A stretch of 64,000 nt of DNA from Macropodus opercularis (GCA_030770545.1 CM061098.1:8078001-8142000); one strand, 5' to 3'; shown: positions 37,511 through 49,699, counted from the first letter of the stretch. Notes: generated from the sequence alone by a model not told the origin. Numbers and translations: made by a program.

Positions 37511-38639
37511 GCCTGCTGTCATCAAAGCGCCTCCTGAATTTGAAACGATTGTTTCTGGAAATGAAAATAAATGTTTCGCTTGGATGCGGCTGTTTTTGTT
37601 TCTCATGGGTGGTGACATATGACGGCGCACACGCTGGCCTCGCAGTATTTCATCCACTATTTTACAGTAATGTAGTAATTTAAGCAATTATCGGCTCCGA
37701 TCCTTGTTTGAGTAGCAGCAGTTTTAGAGCCATTAGGCAACAAGGACAGAGAATGTTTCCCAGCGTCTCAACGAGTCCTCGGTCTCTAGGGGAGAAGCAT
37801 GACACGACTGGCTCCTTTGATCAACACCAGCGCCATCAGGTCCGTGTCTACAAGATATCCACTCTTGAAAGGGACTCACTGGGCTTATACACTGTGTACA
37901 TTAGCAATTTAGATCCAACATGAAGAGTATTGTAGGCATTTGCATCTCAAAGGCACAATTTTAATTTTTGAAATTGATCTGTAGCTGAGGTGGTTTGATT
38001 TCTTTTTCTGGTCCTTTTCTTTGTGGCTTTTATTACTACTCAGTGAACACACTGTATTTTTACAATTGAAAATTAAATAAGAAAAAATGAAAATGCTATT
38101 ACCTCTCACTGAAAATGCTGCACCTTTGGTATAATTTATTAAAAAGGTTATGGTGACATCCGCATTGATGTAAAACAAAGAGATGCTAATGCAATTTTCA
38201 TTTCATTGATGCTTCTTGCATTTGAATATACATCGTTTGTATTTTGTTTGTGGAGCACATGAATAAGTAGGTGAACACAGTCTTATAGTAACAACTTCAC
38301 GGTGAACAAACTCCTGGGGACGGTAACTTTGCCCCTTCAGCGTGTCCACAGCGTGTTTTATCTGCTGTAATATGTATGTAAATGCAGCCAGTGCAGGCCT
38401 GATTAAGAGGCAGGACAAGTCCGTCGAAGGGTCACGTCCTGTCCAAAAGCCCACAAATCATAAAGATCTTTACAGCGTTGGTTAATGAATGACACCTGCA
38501 GCGTCCTGCCGAGTTCTCCCATCAGCTGCAAAATGCCTCTTGTAAAATGTGCAACTTATATTGATTGTTCTAAATGTTAATGTCTTCTGCGCTTGGACAC
38601 CTGATATTTCACCATTAAAGCAACGATAAAAAATGTAAT

Positions 38640-39020
38640 ATTGTAATGATATTTACCAACAGCTGTTCCTCAGCTATTCCCAGGAGCTTTGGGGAGGAGG
38701 CTTAATGCTGCCTGGGTGGTTGACGTTATTGATCTTTGGCAAGAAAAAAAAATTGAAATGTCACAAGACATTTTCCTTAATGACATTTCTGCAAAAGCAA
38801 AGCTAAAAAATTTCACCTTCAGTTTCAGAGGAAAGGAGTCACCTGCATGACAAAAATAAAAAAATTAAGGAATTTTTAAAACTTAAATTGAATGTTTTTT
38901 AAAGTGTCTGAACGATCTCGTTCATTTCAGGCACTTAGCACAGGAAACGTCTTATCACCTGGGACCAGTGGTAAATATTGATATTCATTATGAAACATTC
39001 ATTATTAAGTGACTTTATTC
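38640..39020. promoter_or_regulatory. Candidate non-coding regulatory island
   Basis: GAGGCTTAATGCTGCC, TGACGTTATTGATC, TCCTTAATGACATTTC, CTTATCACCTGGG (GATA plus E-box) and GATATTCATTATGAAACATTC are spread over 380 bp with short A runs between. Confidence 0.3.
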
Positions 39021-39209
39021 TGTAAGAAACTGAGACATATTCAAATGATCTGACGTCTCAGGAGCCAAAACAAACCATTGATTAAAAAAAAAAAGGCTTT
39101 TCTAGCATTTCTTAATACATGAAAAGCTTGATAACTTTGAAAAAGAAAAGTAGGGGTTCATCCAGGAAGGAGCTGGGAACGGAAGCTGCGGTGCAATGTA
39201 GTAGAAGCT

Positions 39210-39640
39210 GTTCCCATAATTGCTTCGTTAAAAACCAGTTGCTTTGTGTGTCCTAGAGTAATTAAGCAGTTGGAATTTTACATTACACTAGTGAAAATTA
39301 ACAAAGAGCACATCTGGGTGTCCCATAGGTTTAGTCATTAAAAAGCCCATTATTTTTCAAATTACTTTTTCAATCTTTCAGCCCCCCTAATCCGGAGGTA
39401 TTTCCCAATAGGCAAGTTCCCGTTCTTGTTTTGAATGACTCCTTTAGGAAAGTTAAACATTTAGCGGCTGGTGTGGCCTGCAAAGGCTGCTCCTTGCTGC
39501 TGAACTCTATTTCCAAGACAAATGTGGCTGGGGAGCGTGAACACACCACAAAGATACTAGAGCCAAATCTGTTTAAGCCATGAAGCCTGGCCGTTAACGA
39601 GATCAGCCCCCGCCCCAAAAAAAAGAGTTAGCGAATTAAT
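39210..39640. promoter_or_regulatory. Candidate non-coding regulatory island
   Basis: GTAATTAAGCAG, CTAGTGAAAATTAACAAAG (SOX-like), TTTAGTCATTAAAAAGCCC, CCCCTAATCCGG (paired/OTX-like TAATCC), and GGCCGTTAACGAG. An 82-codon minus frame crosses it but is not convincing. Confidence 0.33.
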
Positions 39641-39801
39641 ACAAAAACGATGATTCGATGATTCTACTCAGGTGAAGTGACAACAAATTGAATAAATCTC
39701 TGAATAGTTACTGGTGTGAGTAGTTTCCAGAGGCTCCCTTGTTGACCAGTCTCTTGTGAAAAGAACTGCTGTTACTGAAAAGCAATACTGTCATTTGCTC
39801 C

Positions 39802-39816
39802 TAATAATAATAATAA
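39802..39816. repeat. (TAA)5 microsatellite
   Basis: A perfect 15-bp TAA tract. Confidence 0.9.
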
Positions 39817-40479
39817 TTGAAAATCCCCTCCTGGGGAAAGCTAACGACAGAATATGTCTCTAAAAGCACTGCATACTCATAAAGGAACGTGATGTTTTCA
39901 TCGTGTCCGCTGCGACTTTGCGTTCCCATAAGAGCGTTCACTTCATTTAAGTACAGTAGGGTTGACGGTGGGAGCTGAAAGAAAACGCAGCTACAATCTG
40001 TTAAGACGTGTTGATGAGTCCTGGTGCAGCCGCGCTTCTGACATCTGGTCCAACCACATGTGAGGAAGTGCAGCAGGATTTGAGCTGCGTTACACGTTTC
40101 TTAATTTGATTCAGCGGCTGCCATACATTTGTTGAAAGTGTGAGAATTAGTTTTCTTAAACTGAGCACAAAAAAAGCCACAACTCAAGGCGAACGCAAAG
40201 AAACAATGGCGACTAAAAGGCCACTAAACATGTAAATGTATGCATTAGCTTTACTAACGGTTCGGCTGGTTTTCCTTCCTTTAGTTGACATTACAGTAAA
40301 CCTGATTGCTGTCAGCAGCTCTCTCTCCAGTGCAGCTTTAAAAGAAGTACACAGTGAAAACACGCGCTTCATGACTGGCATAGCAACCACGTTGGATTCT
40401 CTTTCTCTTCAGGGTCCACTGCTGTTCCTACATCACAGAGGTTCCTTTGGTTGAGACAAATGCATATACATGACTTGCT

Positions 40480-40660
40480 GTAGACATCTGAGCGTGGCCG
40501 GCTGCACCACTGTGCTATTGTGACCAGCGATCTCCTGCTGGCCAAAAGCAGACATTACCTGCATCTTAAGCAACGGTCTGATTATAATTCATATTACAGC
40601 CTGTAAGGAACAAAGATGCAAATGTGGTTGGCTGCAAAATATAATATTTAGTGAGAGACT
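40480..40660. promoter_or_regulatory. Candidate regulatory island with SOX-like and octamer words
   Basis: ACAAAG (40610-40615) directly abuts a perfect octamer ATGCAAAT (40616-40623), after GGTCTGATTATAATTCATATTAC. The SOX-like word is inverted relative to the classical SOX/POU composite, so this is adjacency rather than a canonical joint site. Confidence 0.35.
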
Positions 40661-41050
40661 GACTTTACTGTTCCTTTCAAACATAACTTTCTGAGTATGT
40701 ATGTATTTATGTATGTGTGTACGTTCACACAGCGGGAAAAAAGTTTAATAATGTAGATTCTGTTTAATTATTCACAGTGTCACAAGCACAAAATAGCATC
40801 ATGGTGTGATTATTAATGTAGTTATGTATAGCTTATGCAGATTCTACTGAATAAAAACATTAAATCTTTCAACATTGTCCAGACACAACCCCAGGCCGTG
40901 GCTACCTTTACACGCGCCTCGATATTTTTAAGGGTGTCCTAGTGTAGGGAGCGCGGCATAAGCGAGTGCTCCTCCTCAAAAATTCTCAAAGAGTACAAAA
41001 TATAGGGGATGAATTATTTACCGACGTCAGAATATTTCTGGAGGTTTGCA

Positions 41051-41073
41051 ACAGTGGTGGAGAGTAGCCAAGT
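41051..41073. repeat. Possible tip of a teleost interspersed repeat
   Basis: ACAGTGGTGGAGAGTAGCCA plus AGT resembles the terminal sequence, as I remember it, of a very common teleost non-autonomous DNA transposon (ACAGTGGTGGAAAGTAACTA plus AGT), with three differences in 22-23 bp. No second end was found, so this could be coincidence. Confidence 0.3.
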
Positions 41074-41124
41074 CTTTCATCCATGTGAGACTCCTGACAG
41101 TGGTTGCTTCTGTAAAAGGCAGAG

Positions 41125-41420
41125 CCCGAGATAAGAGAACGCTTTGACCAGCCTTGCCTCCCCATGATAAATCTTTATCATTTTAGGTGATGGCCTGACC
41201 TCTAAGATGGCTGCTGGCCAAGGGGATCCTCATTAATACAACTTGAAATCCTCTTGGCTCATTCCGTCTATTTTCTTGATGCCTGTGACCTTTCCAGGAT
41301 TGCTGCTATCAAACAAAAGCATTTTTGAAGCTAAAGAATTGGAGAGGAGTTTGAAAAGCAGATTGCATGATCACGGTTGGCCAAAGAAGGAACAGACGCT
41401 GAAGGTGTTCTCGTTGTAAG
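41125..41420. promoter_or_regulatory. Candidate regulatory island with palindromic GATA pair
   Basis: GATAAG at 41130, CTTTGACCAG at 41142, then TGATAAATCTTTATCA at 41165-41180 (7-bp inverted arms, two GATA cores), GGTGATGGCCTGACCTC, AAGATGGCTGC at 41204-41214 (YY1-like), CTCATTAATAC, TGACCTTTCC near 41286 and CTATCAAACAAAAGC at 41306-41320 (TCF-like). This is the highest density of recognisable words in the window. Confidence 0.42.
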
Positions 41421-41604
41421 CTATAGACGCAGTGAGTCGGGGTTCATTCTAATGCACTGACCCATGGTCCGATTCAAACCTGCTGTAAAATGACAAATCA
41501 GAAAATGTAAAAGCAAGTTTCATTTTGAACTATTATAACTAATTTTGTGTTTACTCTGGAAACAAAAACGGAACAAAAGCTCTTTGTCCAAATCAAAATG
41601 TATC

Positions 41605-41619
41605 GTTGTTGTTGTTGTT
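41605..41619. repeat. (GTT)5 microsatellite
   Basis: A perfect 15-bp GTT tract. Confidence 0.9.
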
Positions 41620-41940
41620 CTTTCTTGTTTTACCCGTCTCAATGAAAGCTAAGTTCCTGCTCTTGCTTGGCGCTGGGACTGTCGACAGGCACTAGGAAAC
41701 ACAGATTTCTTCACTTAACTGTAGATTCGTCCAGAATTTGTTTCTAACATTTGTTTTAATTGTTAATGTACAAGGCAAATAGGCTGTCAAGCACTAAATA
41801 GCCTTTCTTTAAAACATACATTTTACAATCTATAAAAAGCCTGATTAGTTCTAGGTCTGTGTATGCAAAACTGGCCCCCGGGCAAATACTGTCTCCAAGC
41901 AACCAACCCATTAGCAACAGACTAGATACACATACAGTAC

Positions 41941-41980
41941 TGTACATACATACATATATATATAAATATATATACATGTG
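41941..41980. repeat. AT-rich TACA/TA low-complexity tract
   Basis: Alternating ACATACA and TATATA words over 40 bp. Confidence 0.8.
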
Positions 41981-41999
41981 GAATTACTGAGAAGGACAG

Positions 42000-42240
42000 T
42001 ATATAAAATCGCTTAATAATTCCTTTCGGAAATGGAGGTTTTGTGTCACAATTAATTCACTGACTCTAATTATAGGATAATAAATGATATGGTAATTGGG
42101 ACCTTTTTGCGAAACACATTAACTCGGTCAAAATAAATCATATTGAATAAAAACTCTCAAATCCTGATAATAGAATGTCCATGTCAAGGGCTAAATAAGA
42201 AACGTCTGTTAAAAGCTGCGATCCGTGTGGAGCATGAATG
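42000..42240. promoter_or_regulatory. Candidate AT-rich regulatory island
   Basis: GCTTAATAATTCC, CACAATTAATTCACTG, CTAATTATAGG, GATATGGTAATTGGG, CATTAACTCGG and AATAAATCATATTG run consecutively. Strong homeodomain-word density. Confidence 0.35.
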
Positions 42241-42524
42241 TAAGACAGGCTGGAGTCTCAGTGGTGCAATAGTTTAAGATTAATAATGGAAACTGCAAGC
42301 TTAGCTAAACGCTGTACTGCAGTTAACTTAGCATATGGTTATGGACCATCATATTTATTTTTAGTCTCCTTTAATATGAACTACTCCTATTTTATTGTAT
42401 TGCAGTAAGACTTTTAATTTTTCTTCATTTCTCACATCTAATGAAACAGATTCATGGCTAACACATAGTTTTTCTCCTATAATGAAAGATGTTAAAAATA
42501 TAGACTTTGTGGATTTTTAGAGAG

Positions 42525-42800
42525 AATTTTAAGCTGCAGTGCTTTGCTTTGCTTTAATTCATGCACATATTATTAGCTGGTCTGAGGGGGAAAAGCCGAG
42601 ACAAATTGGTCTTAAAAGACACAAACTGGTGTAGACTGCCCCTCAGACATTTGTTTAGTTGTAGTGTTTATCCCATCACACAGCACCTGTAATTTCTCCC
42701 ATATGGTGCATAACTGATATGGATTAAACAATTAAGACTATTTTCTCTGCGTGACTTCTGGCTGCTCTCCCTGCCTTGAAGAACTGCGTTTCAAATTAAA
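42525..42800. promoter_or_regulatory. Candidate non-coding regulatory island
   Basis: TTTAATTCATGCACATATTATTAGC, GTGTTTATCCC, CATATGG (E-box) and GGATTAAACAATTAAG (OTX-like with SOX-like) are combined with CCTTGAAGAACTGC. Confidence 0.3.
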
Positions 42801-43969
42801 TTGCCCCAAAAGATGAGCCTGCTTTACTTCCCTCAAACAATTAAATATGGCAGGTCTTATTATCTATAATTTGAGGAAAAAAAGACGCGTAGAGAGTCGA
42901 ACTTTCATTCAAAGCCTTGTTTTTTTTTTTAATGAGGAGATAACTTTCTTTTTTTGTTTTGTTTTCTGCGTTTGCTCGTCTTTCTAATGAATCTTCTGAG
43001 ACCATCGCTGCCTGCTGGATTGCTGTAAACATTCAGGTCAGAGTAAGGGTTGCTTTATTGTCAGGGCAGTAAAAGGAAATGGTGGTTTATCATAAAACAA
43101 CTGTCATAGTTGCCTTATTATTGGTTATGGATTGGACTGAACATGCTATGATCCACCTCCAACACACGAACCGCCTCATTTAACATGGGTGAGACAAAGC
43201 TGCACCACACGCTTCTGACAGACATCTGACTGAAGTTAACAAGCAGGACAAATTAAAGTCCAAATGTAATGTGGCCAGTTTAACATGAAAACATCACAAT
43301 GCCCCGCTGGTCATGACGTAGTATAACAATAACGAACATGTGCAATCTCACACTGCGGCGAGCCAGAAAGAGGAGGTGGTGCTTTTTTGATTGAGGAAGT
43401 CTTCAATCCAATTAAGCTTTATAAAGACAGCGAGGACAGGTGTACTAGTTCTGTGGTGACTTAAAGATTTCTGACAATACCCCAAAGCAAAAGCTTCAAC
43501 TGCACAGAGGACACCCAAGTGTGTTAGGGTTAATTGGATGACCCAATCCATCTCAATTAAAGATTTTAAGGCACACGTCCCCTTGTGTGTGTGCGAAAAT
43601 TGAAATCAGCTACAGATGGCTCTTCCTGTGGGGTTGCTCCAAATAATTGCTGGCAGATACCACCCGCAGGAGGGTGAGTACATTTGTTCGTGGAGTCATA
43701 AAATACTTTTAAGTATTTGGGTCAAAGTCAGTGTTGACTAGCGCAGTGTGTGCATGATGATGCTGATGCTACAGTAGGTTAGGCTTGCACAAACACCACA
43801 TTGAAGACTGTGCTGCTACAAGTGCGACTTAATGAGGCCATATTTCAAACACAACTTCAGGGGCCAAGAGTTCACGGGTAGGAGGGAGCGAGGGGGTGTA
43901 CAAGTATATGTTTATTTTTTGGCAATCACCACACAGCACTAGCACTTGAGTTAAAAGTGGGAAAATGAG

Positions 43970-44370
43970 ATGCAAATAAGTCTGATTAGTGGACTCGGTC
44001 GGTGTAGTTTTGAGATATTAACCCTCCAGTGATGCAAGATTGTTATAAGCATGTGGTTGTTATTGACGAGACCAAATGGCCGCGCGGGTGCAAGGATACA
44101 CTAATTGTTTTAACTCGTTCTGAACTGAGATGCAGACATTATCATTTTAAATCAAGTGGTTCCCATTGGAGTCAGGCGCTACATGTAAAAATAAACTTTC
44201 ATTTGCATATTTGGTTGATTTCATATGTTATCCCACAGGATTCCTGCCAGAGAAACGCCACCATTTGCTTAATTCTATGCAAATGGTCTTAATGCACAAA
44301 TTTGCTTCTCGCCCTCCAGCTTCAGTTGATCATAGGTCGATCACGTATCACCTGCTTGTAGCATGACAGT
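43970..44370. promoter_or_regulatory. Candidate regulatory island with three perfect octamers
   Basis: ATGCAAAT occurs at 43970-43977 and 44277-44284, and its reverse ATTTGCAT at 44201-44208: three perfect POU octamers in 315 bp. CCATTTGCTTAATTC, CTTAATGCAC, AATTTGC and TCGATCACG words lie between and after. Two ORFs cross the end with no coding support. This is the strongest candidate enhancer by specific-motif count. Confidence 0.45.
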
Positions 44371-46120
44371 CAGGTGTTATTAAGCACATATATTTATATA
44401 ACAGCGCTTTCTAACGTCCCCAGCTTGGTTTGATCCCATTAATGTTCCAGAAGATGTCTACAATACAGACTAAACCTCACCCCAGCAACAGCCATTGAAA
44501 TACATTTAGTGTAGATCGTGCCATTCAATTAATTTAGCTCATTGAACGTCTTCTCCTGCTGGAAGAGCTGTACAGCTGTAGGAACATCTGCTATCAATGC
44601 CTCAGTTGTATTTTTGAGTGGGTTTCGTGTGTTTCATTTAAGCGGTTCACAGAATTATGATTGATTGGTTGAGTTCATTCAAACTACTTTGATTAATTAT
44701 CGTCATTATCACAGTTAGAAGATAAAAAGCCGTTCCTTTCTTTGTGATACATAATCAATGGAAGAATGACACCATTCATGAGTAAAATATACAGTACGTG
44801 CCAAATGTGAGTCATACTGAACATCTTATAGATTCATCATTCGGGTTTGGAAAGTCACTTTACTCCATTAGGACTAAAAGTGGTGATTGTACTGATTATG
44901 CACATTATTGGCATTTAATACAAAACACAGTTCAAAGACACCACATGCCACATGACAGTCTGACTACTGGCAGATTTCAACGTTTTAAAATTGTCAGACT
45001 TACGTGCTGAAACGTTTGTTCTTCGATTGAAACAAGGAGAAAGGAAAGGATCAAATCACTGTCAAATCCAATGACAGGCTGTGGACTGGATTGACTTAGA
45101 TGAGTGCAAGTGTGTCTAATAAAGAGGCCAGTGAGTTACAGGCTGTAATCGTATTCCACTCGGCTTATGCTGATGTTGTGCAGGTCACCTATGTCTGGCC
45201 CCTAATGCACCATCCTGGCCTCAGCAGCTTCCACACATGGTTCATCCTAAAGCCAGGCTGACCTGTCACGGAGCAAGGCTTCCTCCTGTGTATTAAAGTT
45301 TCAAGTTTCATTTCTGGACGCAGCAGACGACTGGGTTATGTGACAGTAGTTGTACTCCTGATACCGCGTGGCTATATTTATCACTGTAACGGCTGCTCAT
45401 ACTACGCCGCCAGAGTTGTTGTTCAACTGTGGTTGTTGCTCCCTTTTCCTTCAGTTCTTGAATATGTTTTTCTTTGTCATTTGTCTGACAAAGTTTGCTG
45501 AGACTGAGATTTTGATGGCTAATATTTTCCTTTATTAATTGTAATACAATCATGGCCAGTCCCTATGTTCGTCTTCTCCTGCTTGTGAGAAATATCAGTA
45601 TGACATCAACAGAGTAAAAAAACACTAAAAATGTATTTGCTCATGATGAACCAGAACAAATACAGATGAGGTATTTAATTATTGTATTTTATTTGTCAGA
45701 CTTCCCTGTAGTGAGGTTACTATAAAGGGATAAACATGCATAAGCAACACAAGACCCAGACAGACGCACACCTAAACATGCCCGACCTAACTCCCTCACA
45801 ATGGCCATCTCAGCCGTCTGTGTTGACACCTATGGAATTGATTTCCCATGGCAGCTCGGTCCATCTATTGCCACAAACATTGGCTGAGCTGCAGTCACAT
45901 CATGTTGACACAGAACACAATCACTTCTGCCTGTCTGAATAGTTCCTGTGGCAAAATCAAAAAGACAAGGACTAGATGACGTCCGGTGGGATGCAGCAAA
46001 TCATCATTGAGATTCAGCGCTAACCTCATTTTGTCATTAGTACCGTGATGCTTCCCGTCTGCACAACAAGCAGGGAGAGAAGCAGTTCTGCAATCAAAGG
46101 CTTTTGCCATCTCAAATATG
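44371..46120. other. Non-coding stretch
   Basis: There is no supported gene. TTCAATTAATTTAGCTC (about 44525) and GATTAATTATCG (about 44690) are isolated AT-rich homeodomain-like words. Confidence 0.5.
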
Positions 46121-46124
46121 CTCT

Positions 46125-46146
46125 CACACACACACACACACACACA
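46125..46146. repeat. (CA)11 microsatellite
   Basis: A perfect 22-bp CA tract; an imperfect CA/CG-rich extension follows to about 46170. Confidence 0.95.
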
Positions 46147-46987
46147 ACCACACGCACACTAACACGCGCACGTAATCTATTACCTGTATCAACAGAGAGT
46201 GAAGAAAGTGAGTTGCACCTTCTCTATCCCAGTCACGGCGCTTCACAGACTTTAGTAAGTTAGTGAACTTTGTTGATTCTGTGACACAATTCAAACAACG
46301 TCATATAGGAAGAGTCTGTGCAGCACAACATGCACAGTGAGTCCACAACAGCGCGGCACGGTCAGGTCTATTACACGCTGGTGACAATAACACGGCTGCA
46401 AGGTAAATGTGTTTACATCCAACACGGTCGTCAACAAGACAAACGCCTCATCAACGATGCAGTGACACGAAATCAATTGAACTCGCCGGCAGGTGAGAAA
46501 TTAATTAATACGAGGGAAAGGCGTTAATGATGGTCAAGCTTGTCCAATCCTCATTGTGTGGCTGTGCAAATAAAGGATGCAAACACGCATATAGCAATCC
46601 CTTAACACCTGGACACCGATGTTGATTTTGTGATTACAGGACATTCAATTGGATTTTAATCATTGCCCACACAGACATATTTACATACCGCTGTGTCCTT
46701 GCTGCCATTGTTTTCTTTGGAAGAACCTGGCATATTTAGATGGAGAAACTTGTTGGCTTTTACTGCATGGATTCTTGTGAAAACGTGAGAGACATTCTGC
46801 ATAAACCATCTCTGTTCAGCGTTGGGCTGTAGACATGAGCCTCAGTAGCTCCGTGATGCTTTGTCTGTCCTAAACTGATATTTGCTCAGCGACTGAATAT
46901 TCCTATTCAGTAGACTACGTGGCAGCACCACTCAACATTTTGTAAATGTGATGAAAGTTCCCCCTGAAGCTGTTACTGTAAAAGCTG

Positions 46988-47130
46988 AACTGGCCACTTT
47001 GTTAGGAACACGTGCAAGTCCGATACAGAAGCTCATATCCTCCGTCTTGTAGTCTGAGGAAGGTGCTGATTCTATGTTTTTATTATTGAGGCTGCAGTGA
47101 GTGGTGGAGTCGTACTGGATTGAATTAGGA
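46988..47130. mobile_element. Relic of a teleost interspersed DNA repeat
   Basis: The left end ACTGGCCACTTTGTTAGGAA closely resembles the (CTGG)CACTTTATTAGG(A/T)ACACC terminus that recurs throughout teleost genomes. The following CTTGTAGTCTGAGG, GTGCTGATTCTATG, TTTTTATTATTGAGGCTGCA and GTGGTGGAGTCGTACTGGA also match, in order, the body of that repeat as I remember it. The far end (GGAGATTG near 47126) is degraded. It is non-coding. The identification is from memory; no alignment was run. Confidence 0.55.
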
Positions 47131-47259
47131 GATTGAATTTAAAACAGAGACATTTTAAGCAGAATTGAAGGGAAGGACGTGTCTAAATCCTGGGAGTGAT
47201 GCTGTATTGGGTTTCAATTCACTTAAGAGGTGGACTGTATTGGTATTTAGTTAGAACAG

Positions 47260-47800
47260 ACGAAGGAGCGATTATTAATGAAGACATGCCCTGCAGGTAA
47301 TTACATCACTAATGTGGTTATGGTAGACTAGTCAAGTATCTGATTCGTCAATAGAACTGATCTGATTGACCAAACATGAGCCTAATTACCCCCACGGATG
47401 GGGAGACTGCTAACGGTGTCACATTAGCAGGTCCCGACCACACGCTCCCATTAGTAAGCAGAGCCGTGGCTGGGGTAGGGTTTGACTGTGGCGCCGAGCA
47501 GAAGGTTTCCCCTAATACAGTGTAGATTGACTCAGTGGTTAATGACAAGAGTCAGTGATAAAGCCACTGCGCTATGCTCCGAGTATGCGTCAGGTAAATG
47601 TGAAGTGACAAATAGAGATGTTTGCATTTATCTGCGAAACTGCATGAACTACCAGGCAAATGAGCTGCAGCCATTTACTCGTCTGCTCCGCATGATAATG
47701 TGGATAAATGACAAAGCAACTAAGTTTGGCTGCACGTACGCAAATAGTCCGAGAGCCAAAAGGCTAATCAAGCAGTCTGCCAAACCGAGACAAGACTGTA
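47260..47800. promoter_or_regulatory. Candidate non-coding regulatory island
   Basis: CGATTATTAATGAAG, GGTAATTACATCACTAATGTGG, GAGCCTAATTACCCCC, CACATTAGCAGG and CCCATTAGTAAGC are followed by a second half (47520-47770) with GGTTAATGACAAGAG, GTTTGCATTTATC and GATAATGTGGATAAATGAC. A 109-codon plus frame crosses the second half, and CAG|GTAAAT sits at 47594, but no partner exon can be argued. Confidence 0.37.
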
Positions 47801-48479
47801 AGTGCCTTTAAGTTCCTCTGCTCGTTACGGCATCTGGGAACATTATCAACCGACGGGTAGCCACACTTTACTATATTATAGTTTTTATGCACTGAATCGA
47901 TATCTGCCTAATGAATGTCATTTAATGCTTAAAGCAAGTTAATGCATAGTGTTTACAGCCCACTTATAACTAATCTTATACAGTATAGGAGTCTGTTTTT
48001 GCCCAGTAGAAAAATAGAAATGATATTCAAACAATCTTCCCTCTGCGTCGACATTCAGCCAGACCAGCAAACCGGTGACATCCACATCACCTGAAGAGCC
48101 ACGTTTCACCAGAAGTCAGCCATACTGTTGTAGAAGTGTGTACATGTGTCATGTTTACTGATGGAACAGATTAAACTGAAGATCTTGATCGGTTTCATAG
48201 CTGCTCATACACATACAGTCGTTTATGTGGGAGGTGGGTTAAGATGTTTGATGTGCACAAGATGGCAGTGTTATTGGTTATTAAGCCTGACATGGTGATG
48301 CATAGTGATGCAAGATGCAGTCAGTGGCTCTAGTGAGCGTGTATAACTGCATATCTGATGCCTTCAGATGCCTTTTAAGGGAATGAATCAGGCCAAAGGC
48401 GAACCACATACAATAAACCCATGTGGTAACGCAGGTAAGAAGACGGTTCGTCTTGCCATCACGTCTATAATCTTATCTT

Positions 48480-48570
48480 ACTAAGACGTATTTCGCTCTT
48501 TTTGAGCTAATTATGACAGATGTGCCAACTGCTGGAAGAAATAATTATGAATAGAAATACAGAGATAACC
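48480..48570. promoter_or_regulatory. Candidate short regulatory segment
   Basis: GAGCTAATTATGACAGATGTG (homeodomain word joined to a MEIS-like TGACAG) then CCAACTGC and AAATAATTATGAATAG in 60 bp. Confidence 0.3.
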
Positions 48571-48590
48571 TTGTGTTGAACAAGCAGCTG

Positions 48591-48608
48591 TGAGTGAGTG
48601 AGTGAGTG
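48591..48608. repeat. (TGAG)4.5 tetranucleotide repeat
   Basis: A perfect 18-bp TGAG tract. Confidence 0.9.
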
Positions 48609-49044
48609 TAGAGAACACAGTTAAAATCCCAACTAAATCAAAGTGCGATGGTAACGCTATTGATTTCTGTCGTGACAGTCACCAGTTCCTCCCGACAGCC
48701 TGACTCGAACACTCCAACACGCAGAAGATTGGAACCCAGATGAAACGCTACCGTGCTGGCTGAAGTTTGTATTCCCCCACATCGCACAAACCACACCTCC
48801 CACAGCCAGCAATCACAGCTTCTTTTGATATCATCATTAGATCGGTAGCACTGATGAGCCACCTTGTGAACCTGGGCAAAAGCACGACTTGTAACAGGGG
48901 CAGGAAAATTTTTACTTATCGCACTTGGCCAGCGGTTAGCAAAGGTGAAGCCTTTTCTGACGGCTCTGACAGCAAGATAACACTTTGGAGCGCTTGAGCA
49001 ATAAGCCTCAGCAGTCTAGGAGGAGGACGGCGCTACACCGGCAG

Positions 49045-49072
<28 letters not shown>
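49045..49072. repeat. (AC)14 microsatellite
   Basis: A perfect 28-bp AC tract. Confidence 0.97.
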
Positions 49073-49075
<3 letters not shown>

Positions 49076-49661
49076 TTAACGTGCCAGTTTCTCCATCCCT
49101 ACCACCTAATTAAGGCCCGTCCTTGCCGTTCAGCTCTGGAGAGAACTGTATTCCCTCTCTCCTTCAATACGTTACTTGTATTTTCAAGGCACGCTGTTAG
49201 CGGCGGTGCCTTATTTTTAGGGGTGAACACCTGCATGTTTGACATCTTGTATCGTTTGATACCACTTTTCCTAAATGGCTGTAGAAGTGCGGCAGCTTCT
49301 AACAAGATGAAACATGGCACGAAAATCAAACCCAGTGCAAAATACTTTTGAAATAGTTCATAATGACACTTGCCTCATGTGCGAGCATTAATTTTTCAGA
49401 GCTTTAGCCTAGTTTCTTGGCCAATTATCATTCAAATGACATGTAATAATATAAGGTTCACTAAAGTAAAATAAATACTGCATTGTCTTATCAGATGGCA
49501 TAATGTCAAGTCACACAGTAAACCATGAATGTTTGATGGGACATCTTCCACGTTAACACTCTGCCTTCGCTGATCACCCTAATTATCACATTAATTGTTT
49601 ACCTGTGTCTCCACTCTGGCTTCCAGTGTGTTGCCTAAGAGAACAAGCAGGTTCCTGAGCT

Positions 49662-49663
<2 letters not shown>

Positions 49664-49694
<31 letters not shown>
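49664..49694. repeat. (GT)15 microsatellite
   Basis: A perfect 31-bp GT tract. The Val-Cys-rich ORF starting at 49668 is its translation. Confidence 0.97.
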
Positions 49695-49695
<1 letters not shown>

Positions 49696-49699
49696 CGTC

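Noticed and set aside
46309..46402. Open 94-nt block followed by AAG|GTAAAT
   Set aside because: The acceptor is poor and the phase (0-1) fits no other candidate exon; such blocks are common by chance.
47521..47593. Open 73-nt block between an AATACAG acceptor and a CAG|GTAAAT donor
   Set aside because: Phase 0-1, no partner exon, and the surrounding sequence looks like a regulatory island.
48384..48433. ATG opening MNQAKGEP and ending at a CAG|GTAAGA donor
   Set aside because: Only 17 codons, mediocre start context, no composition signal.
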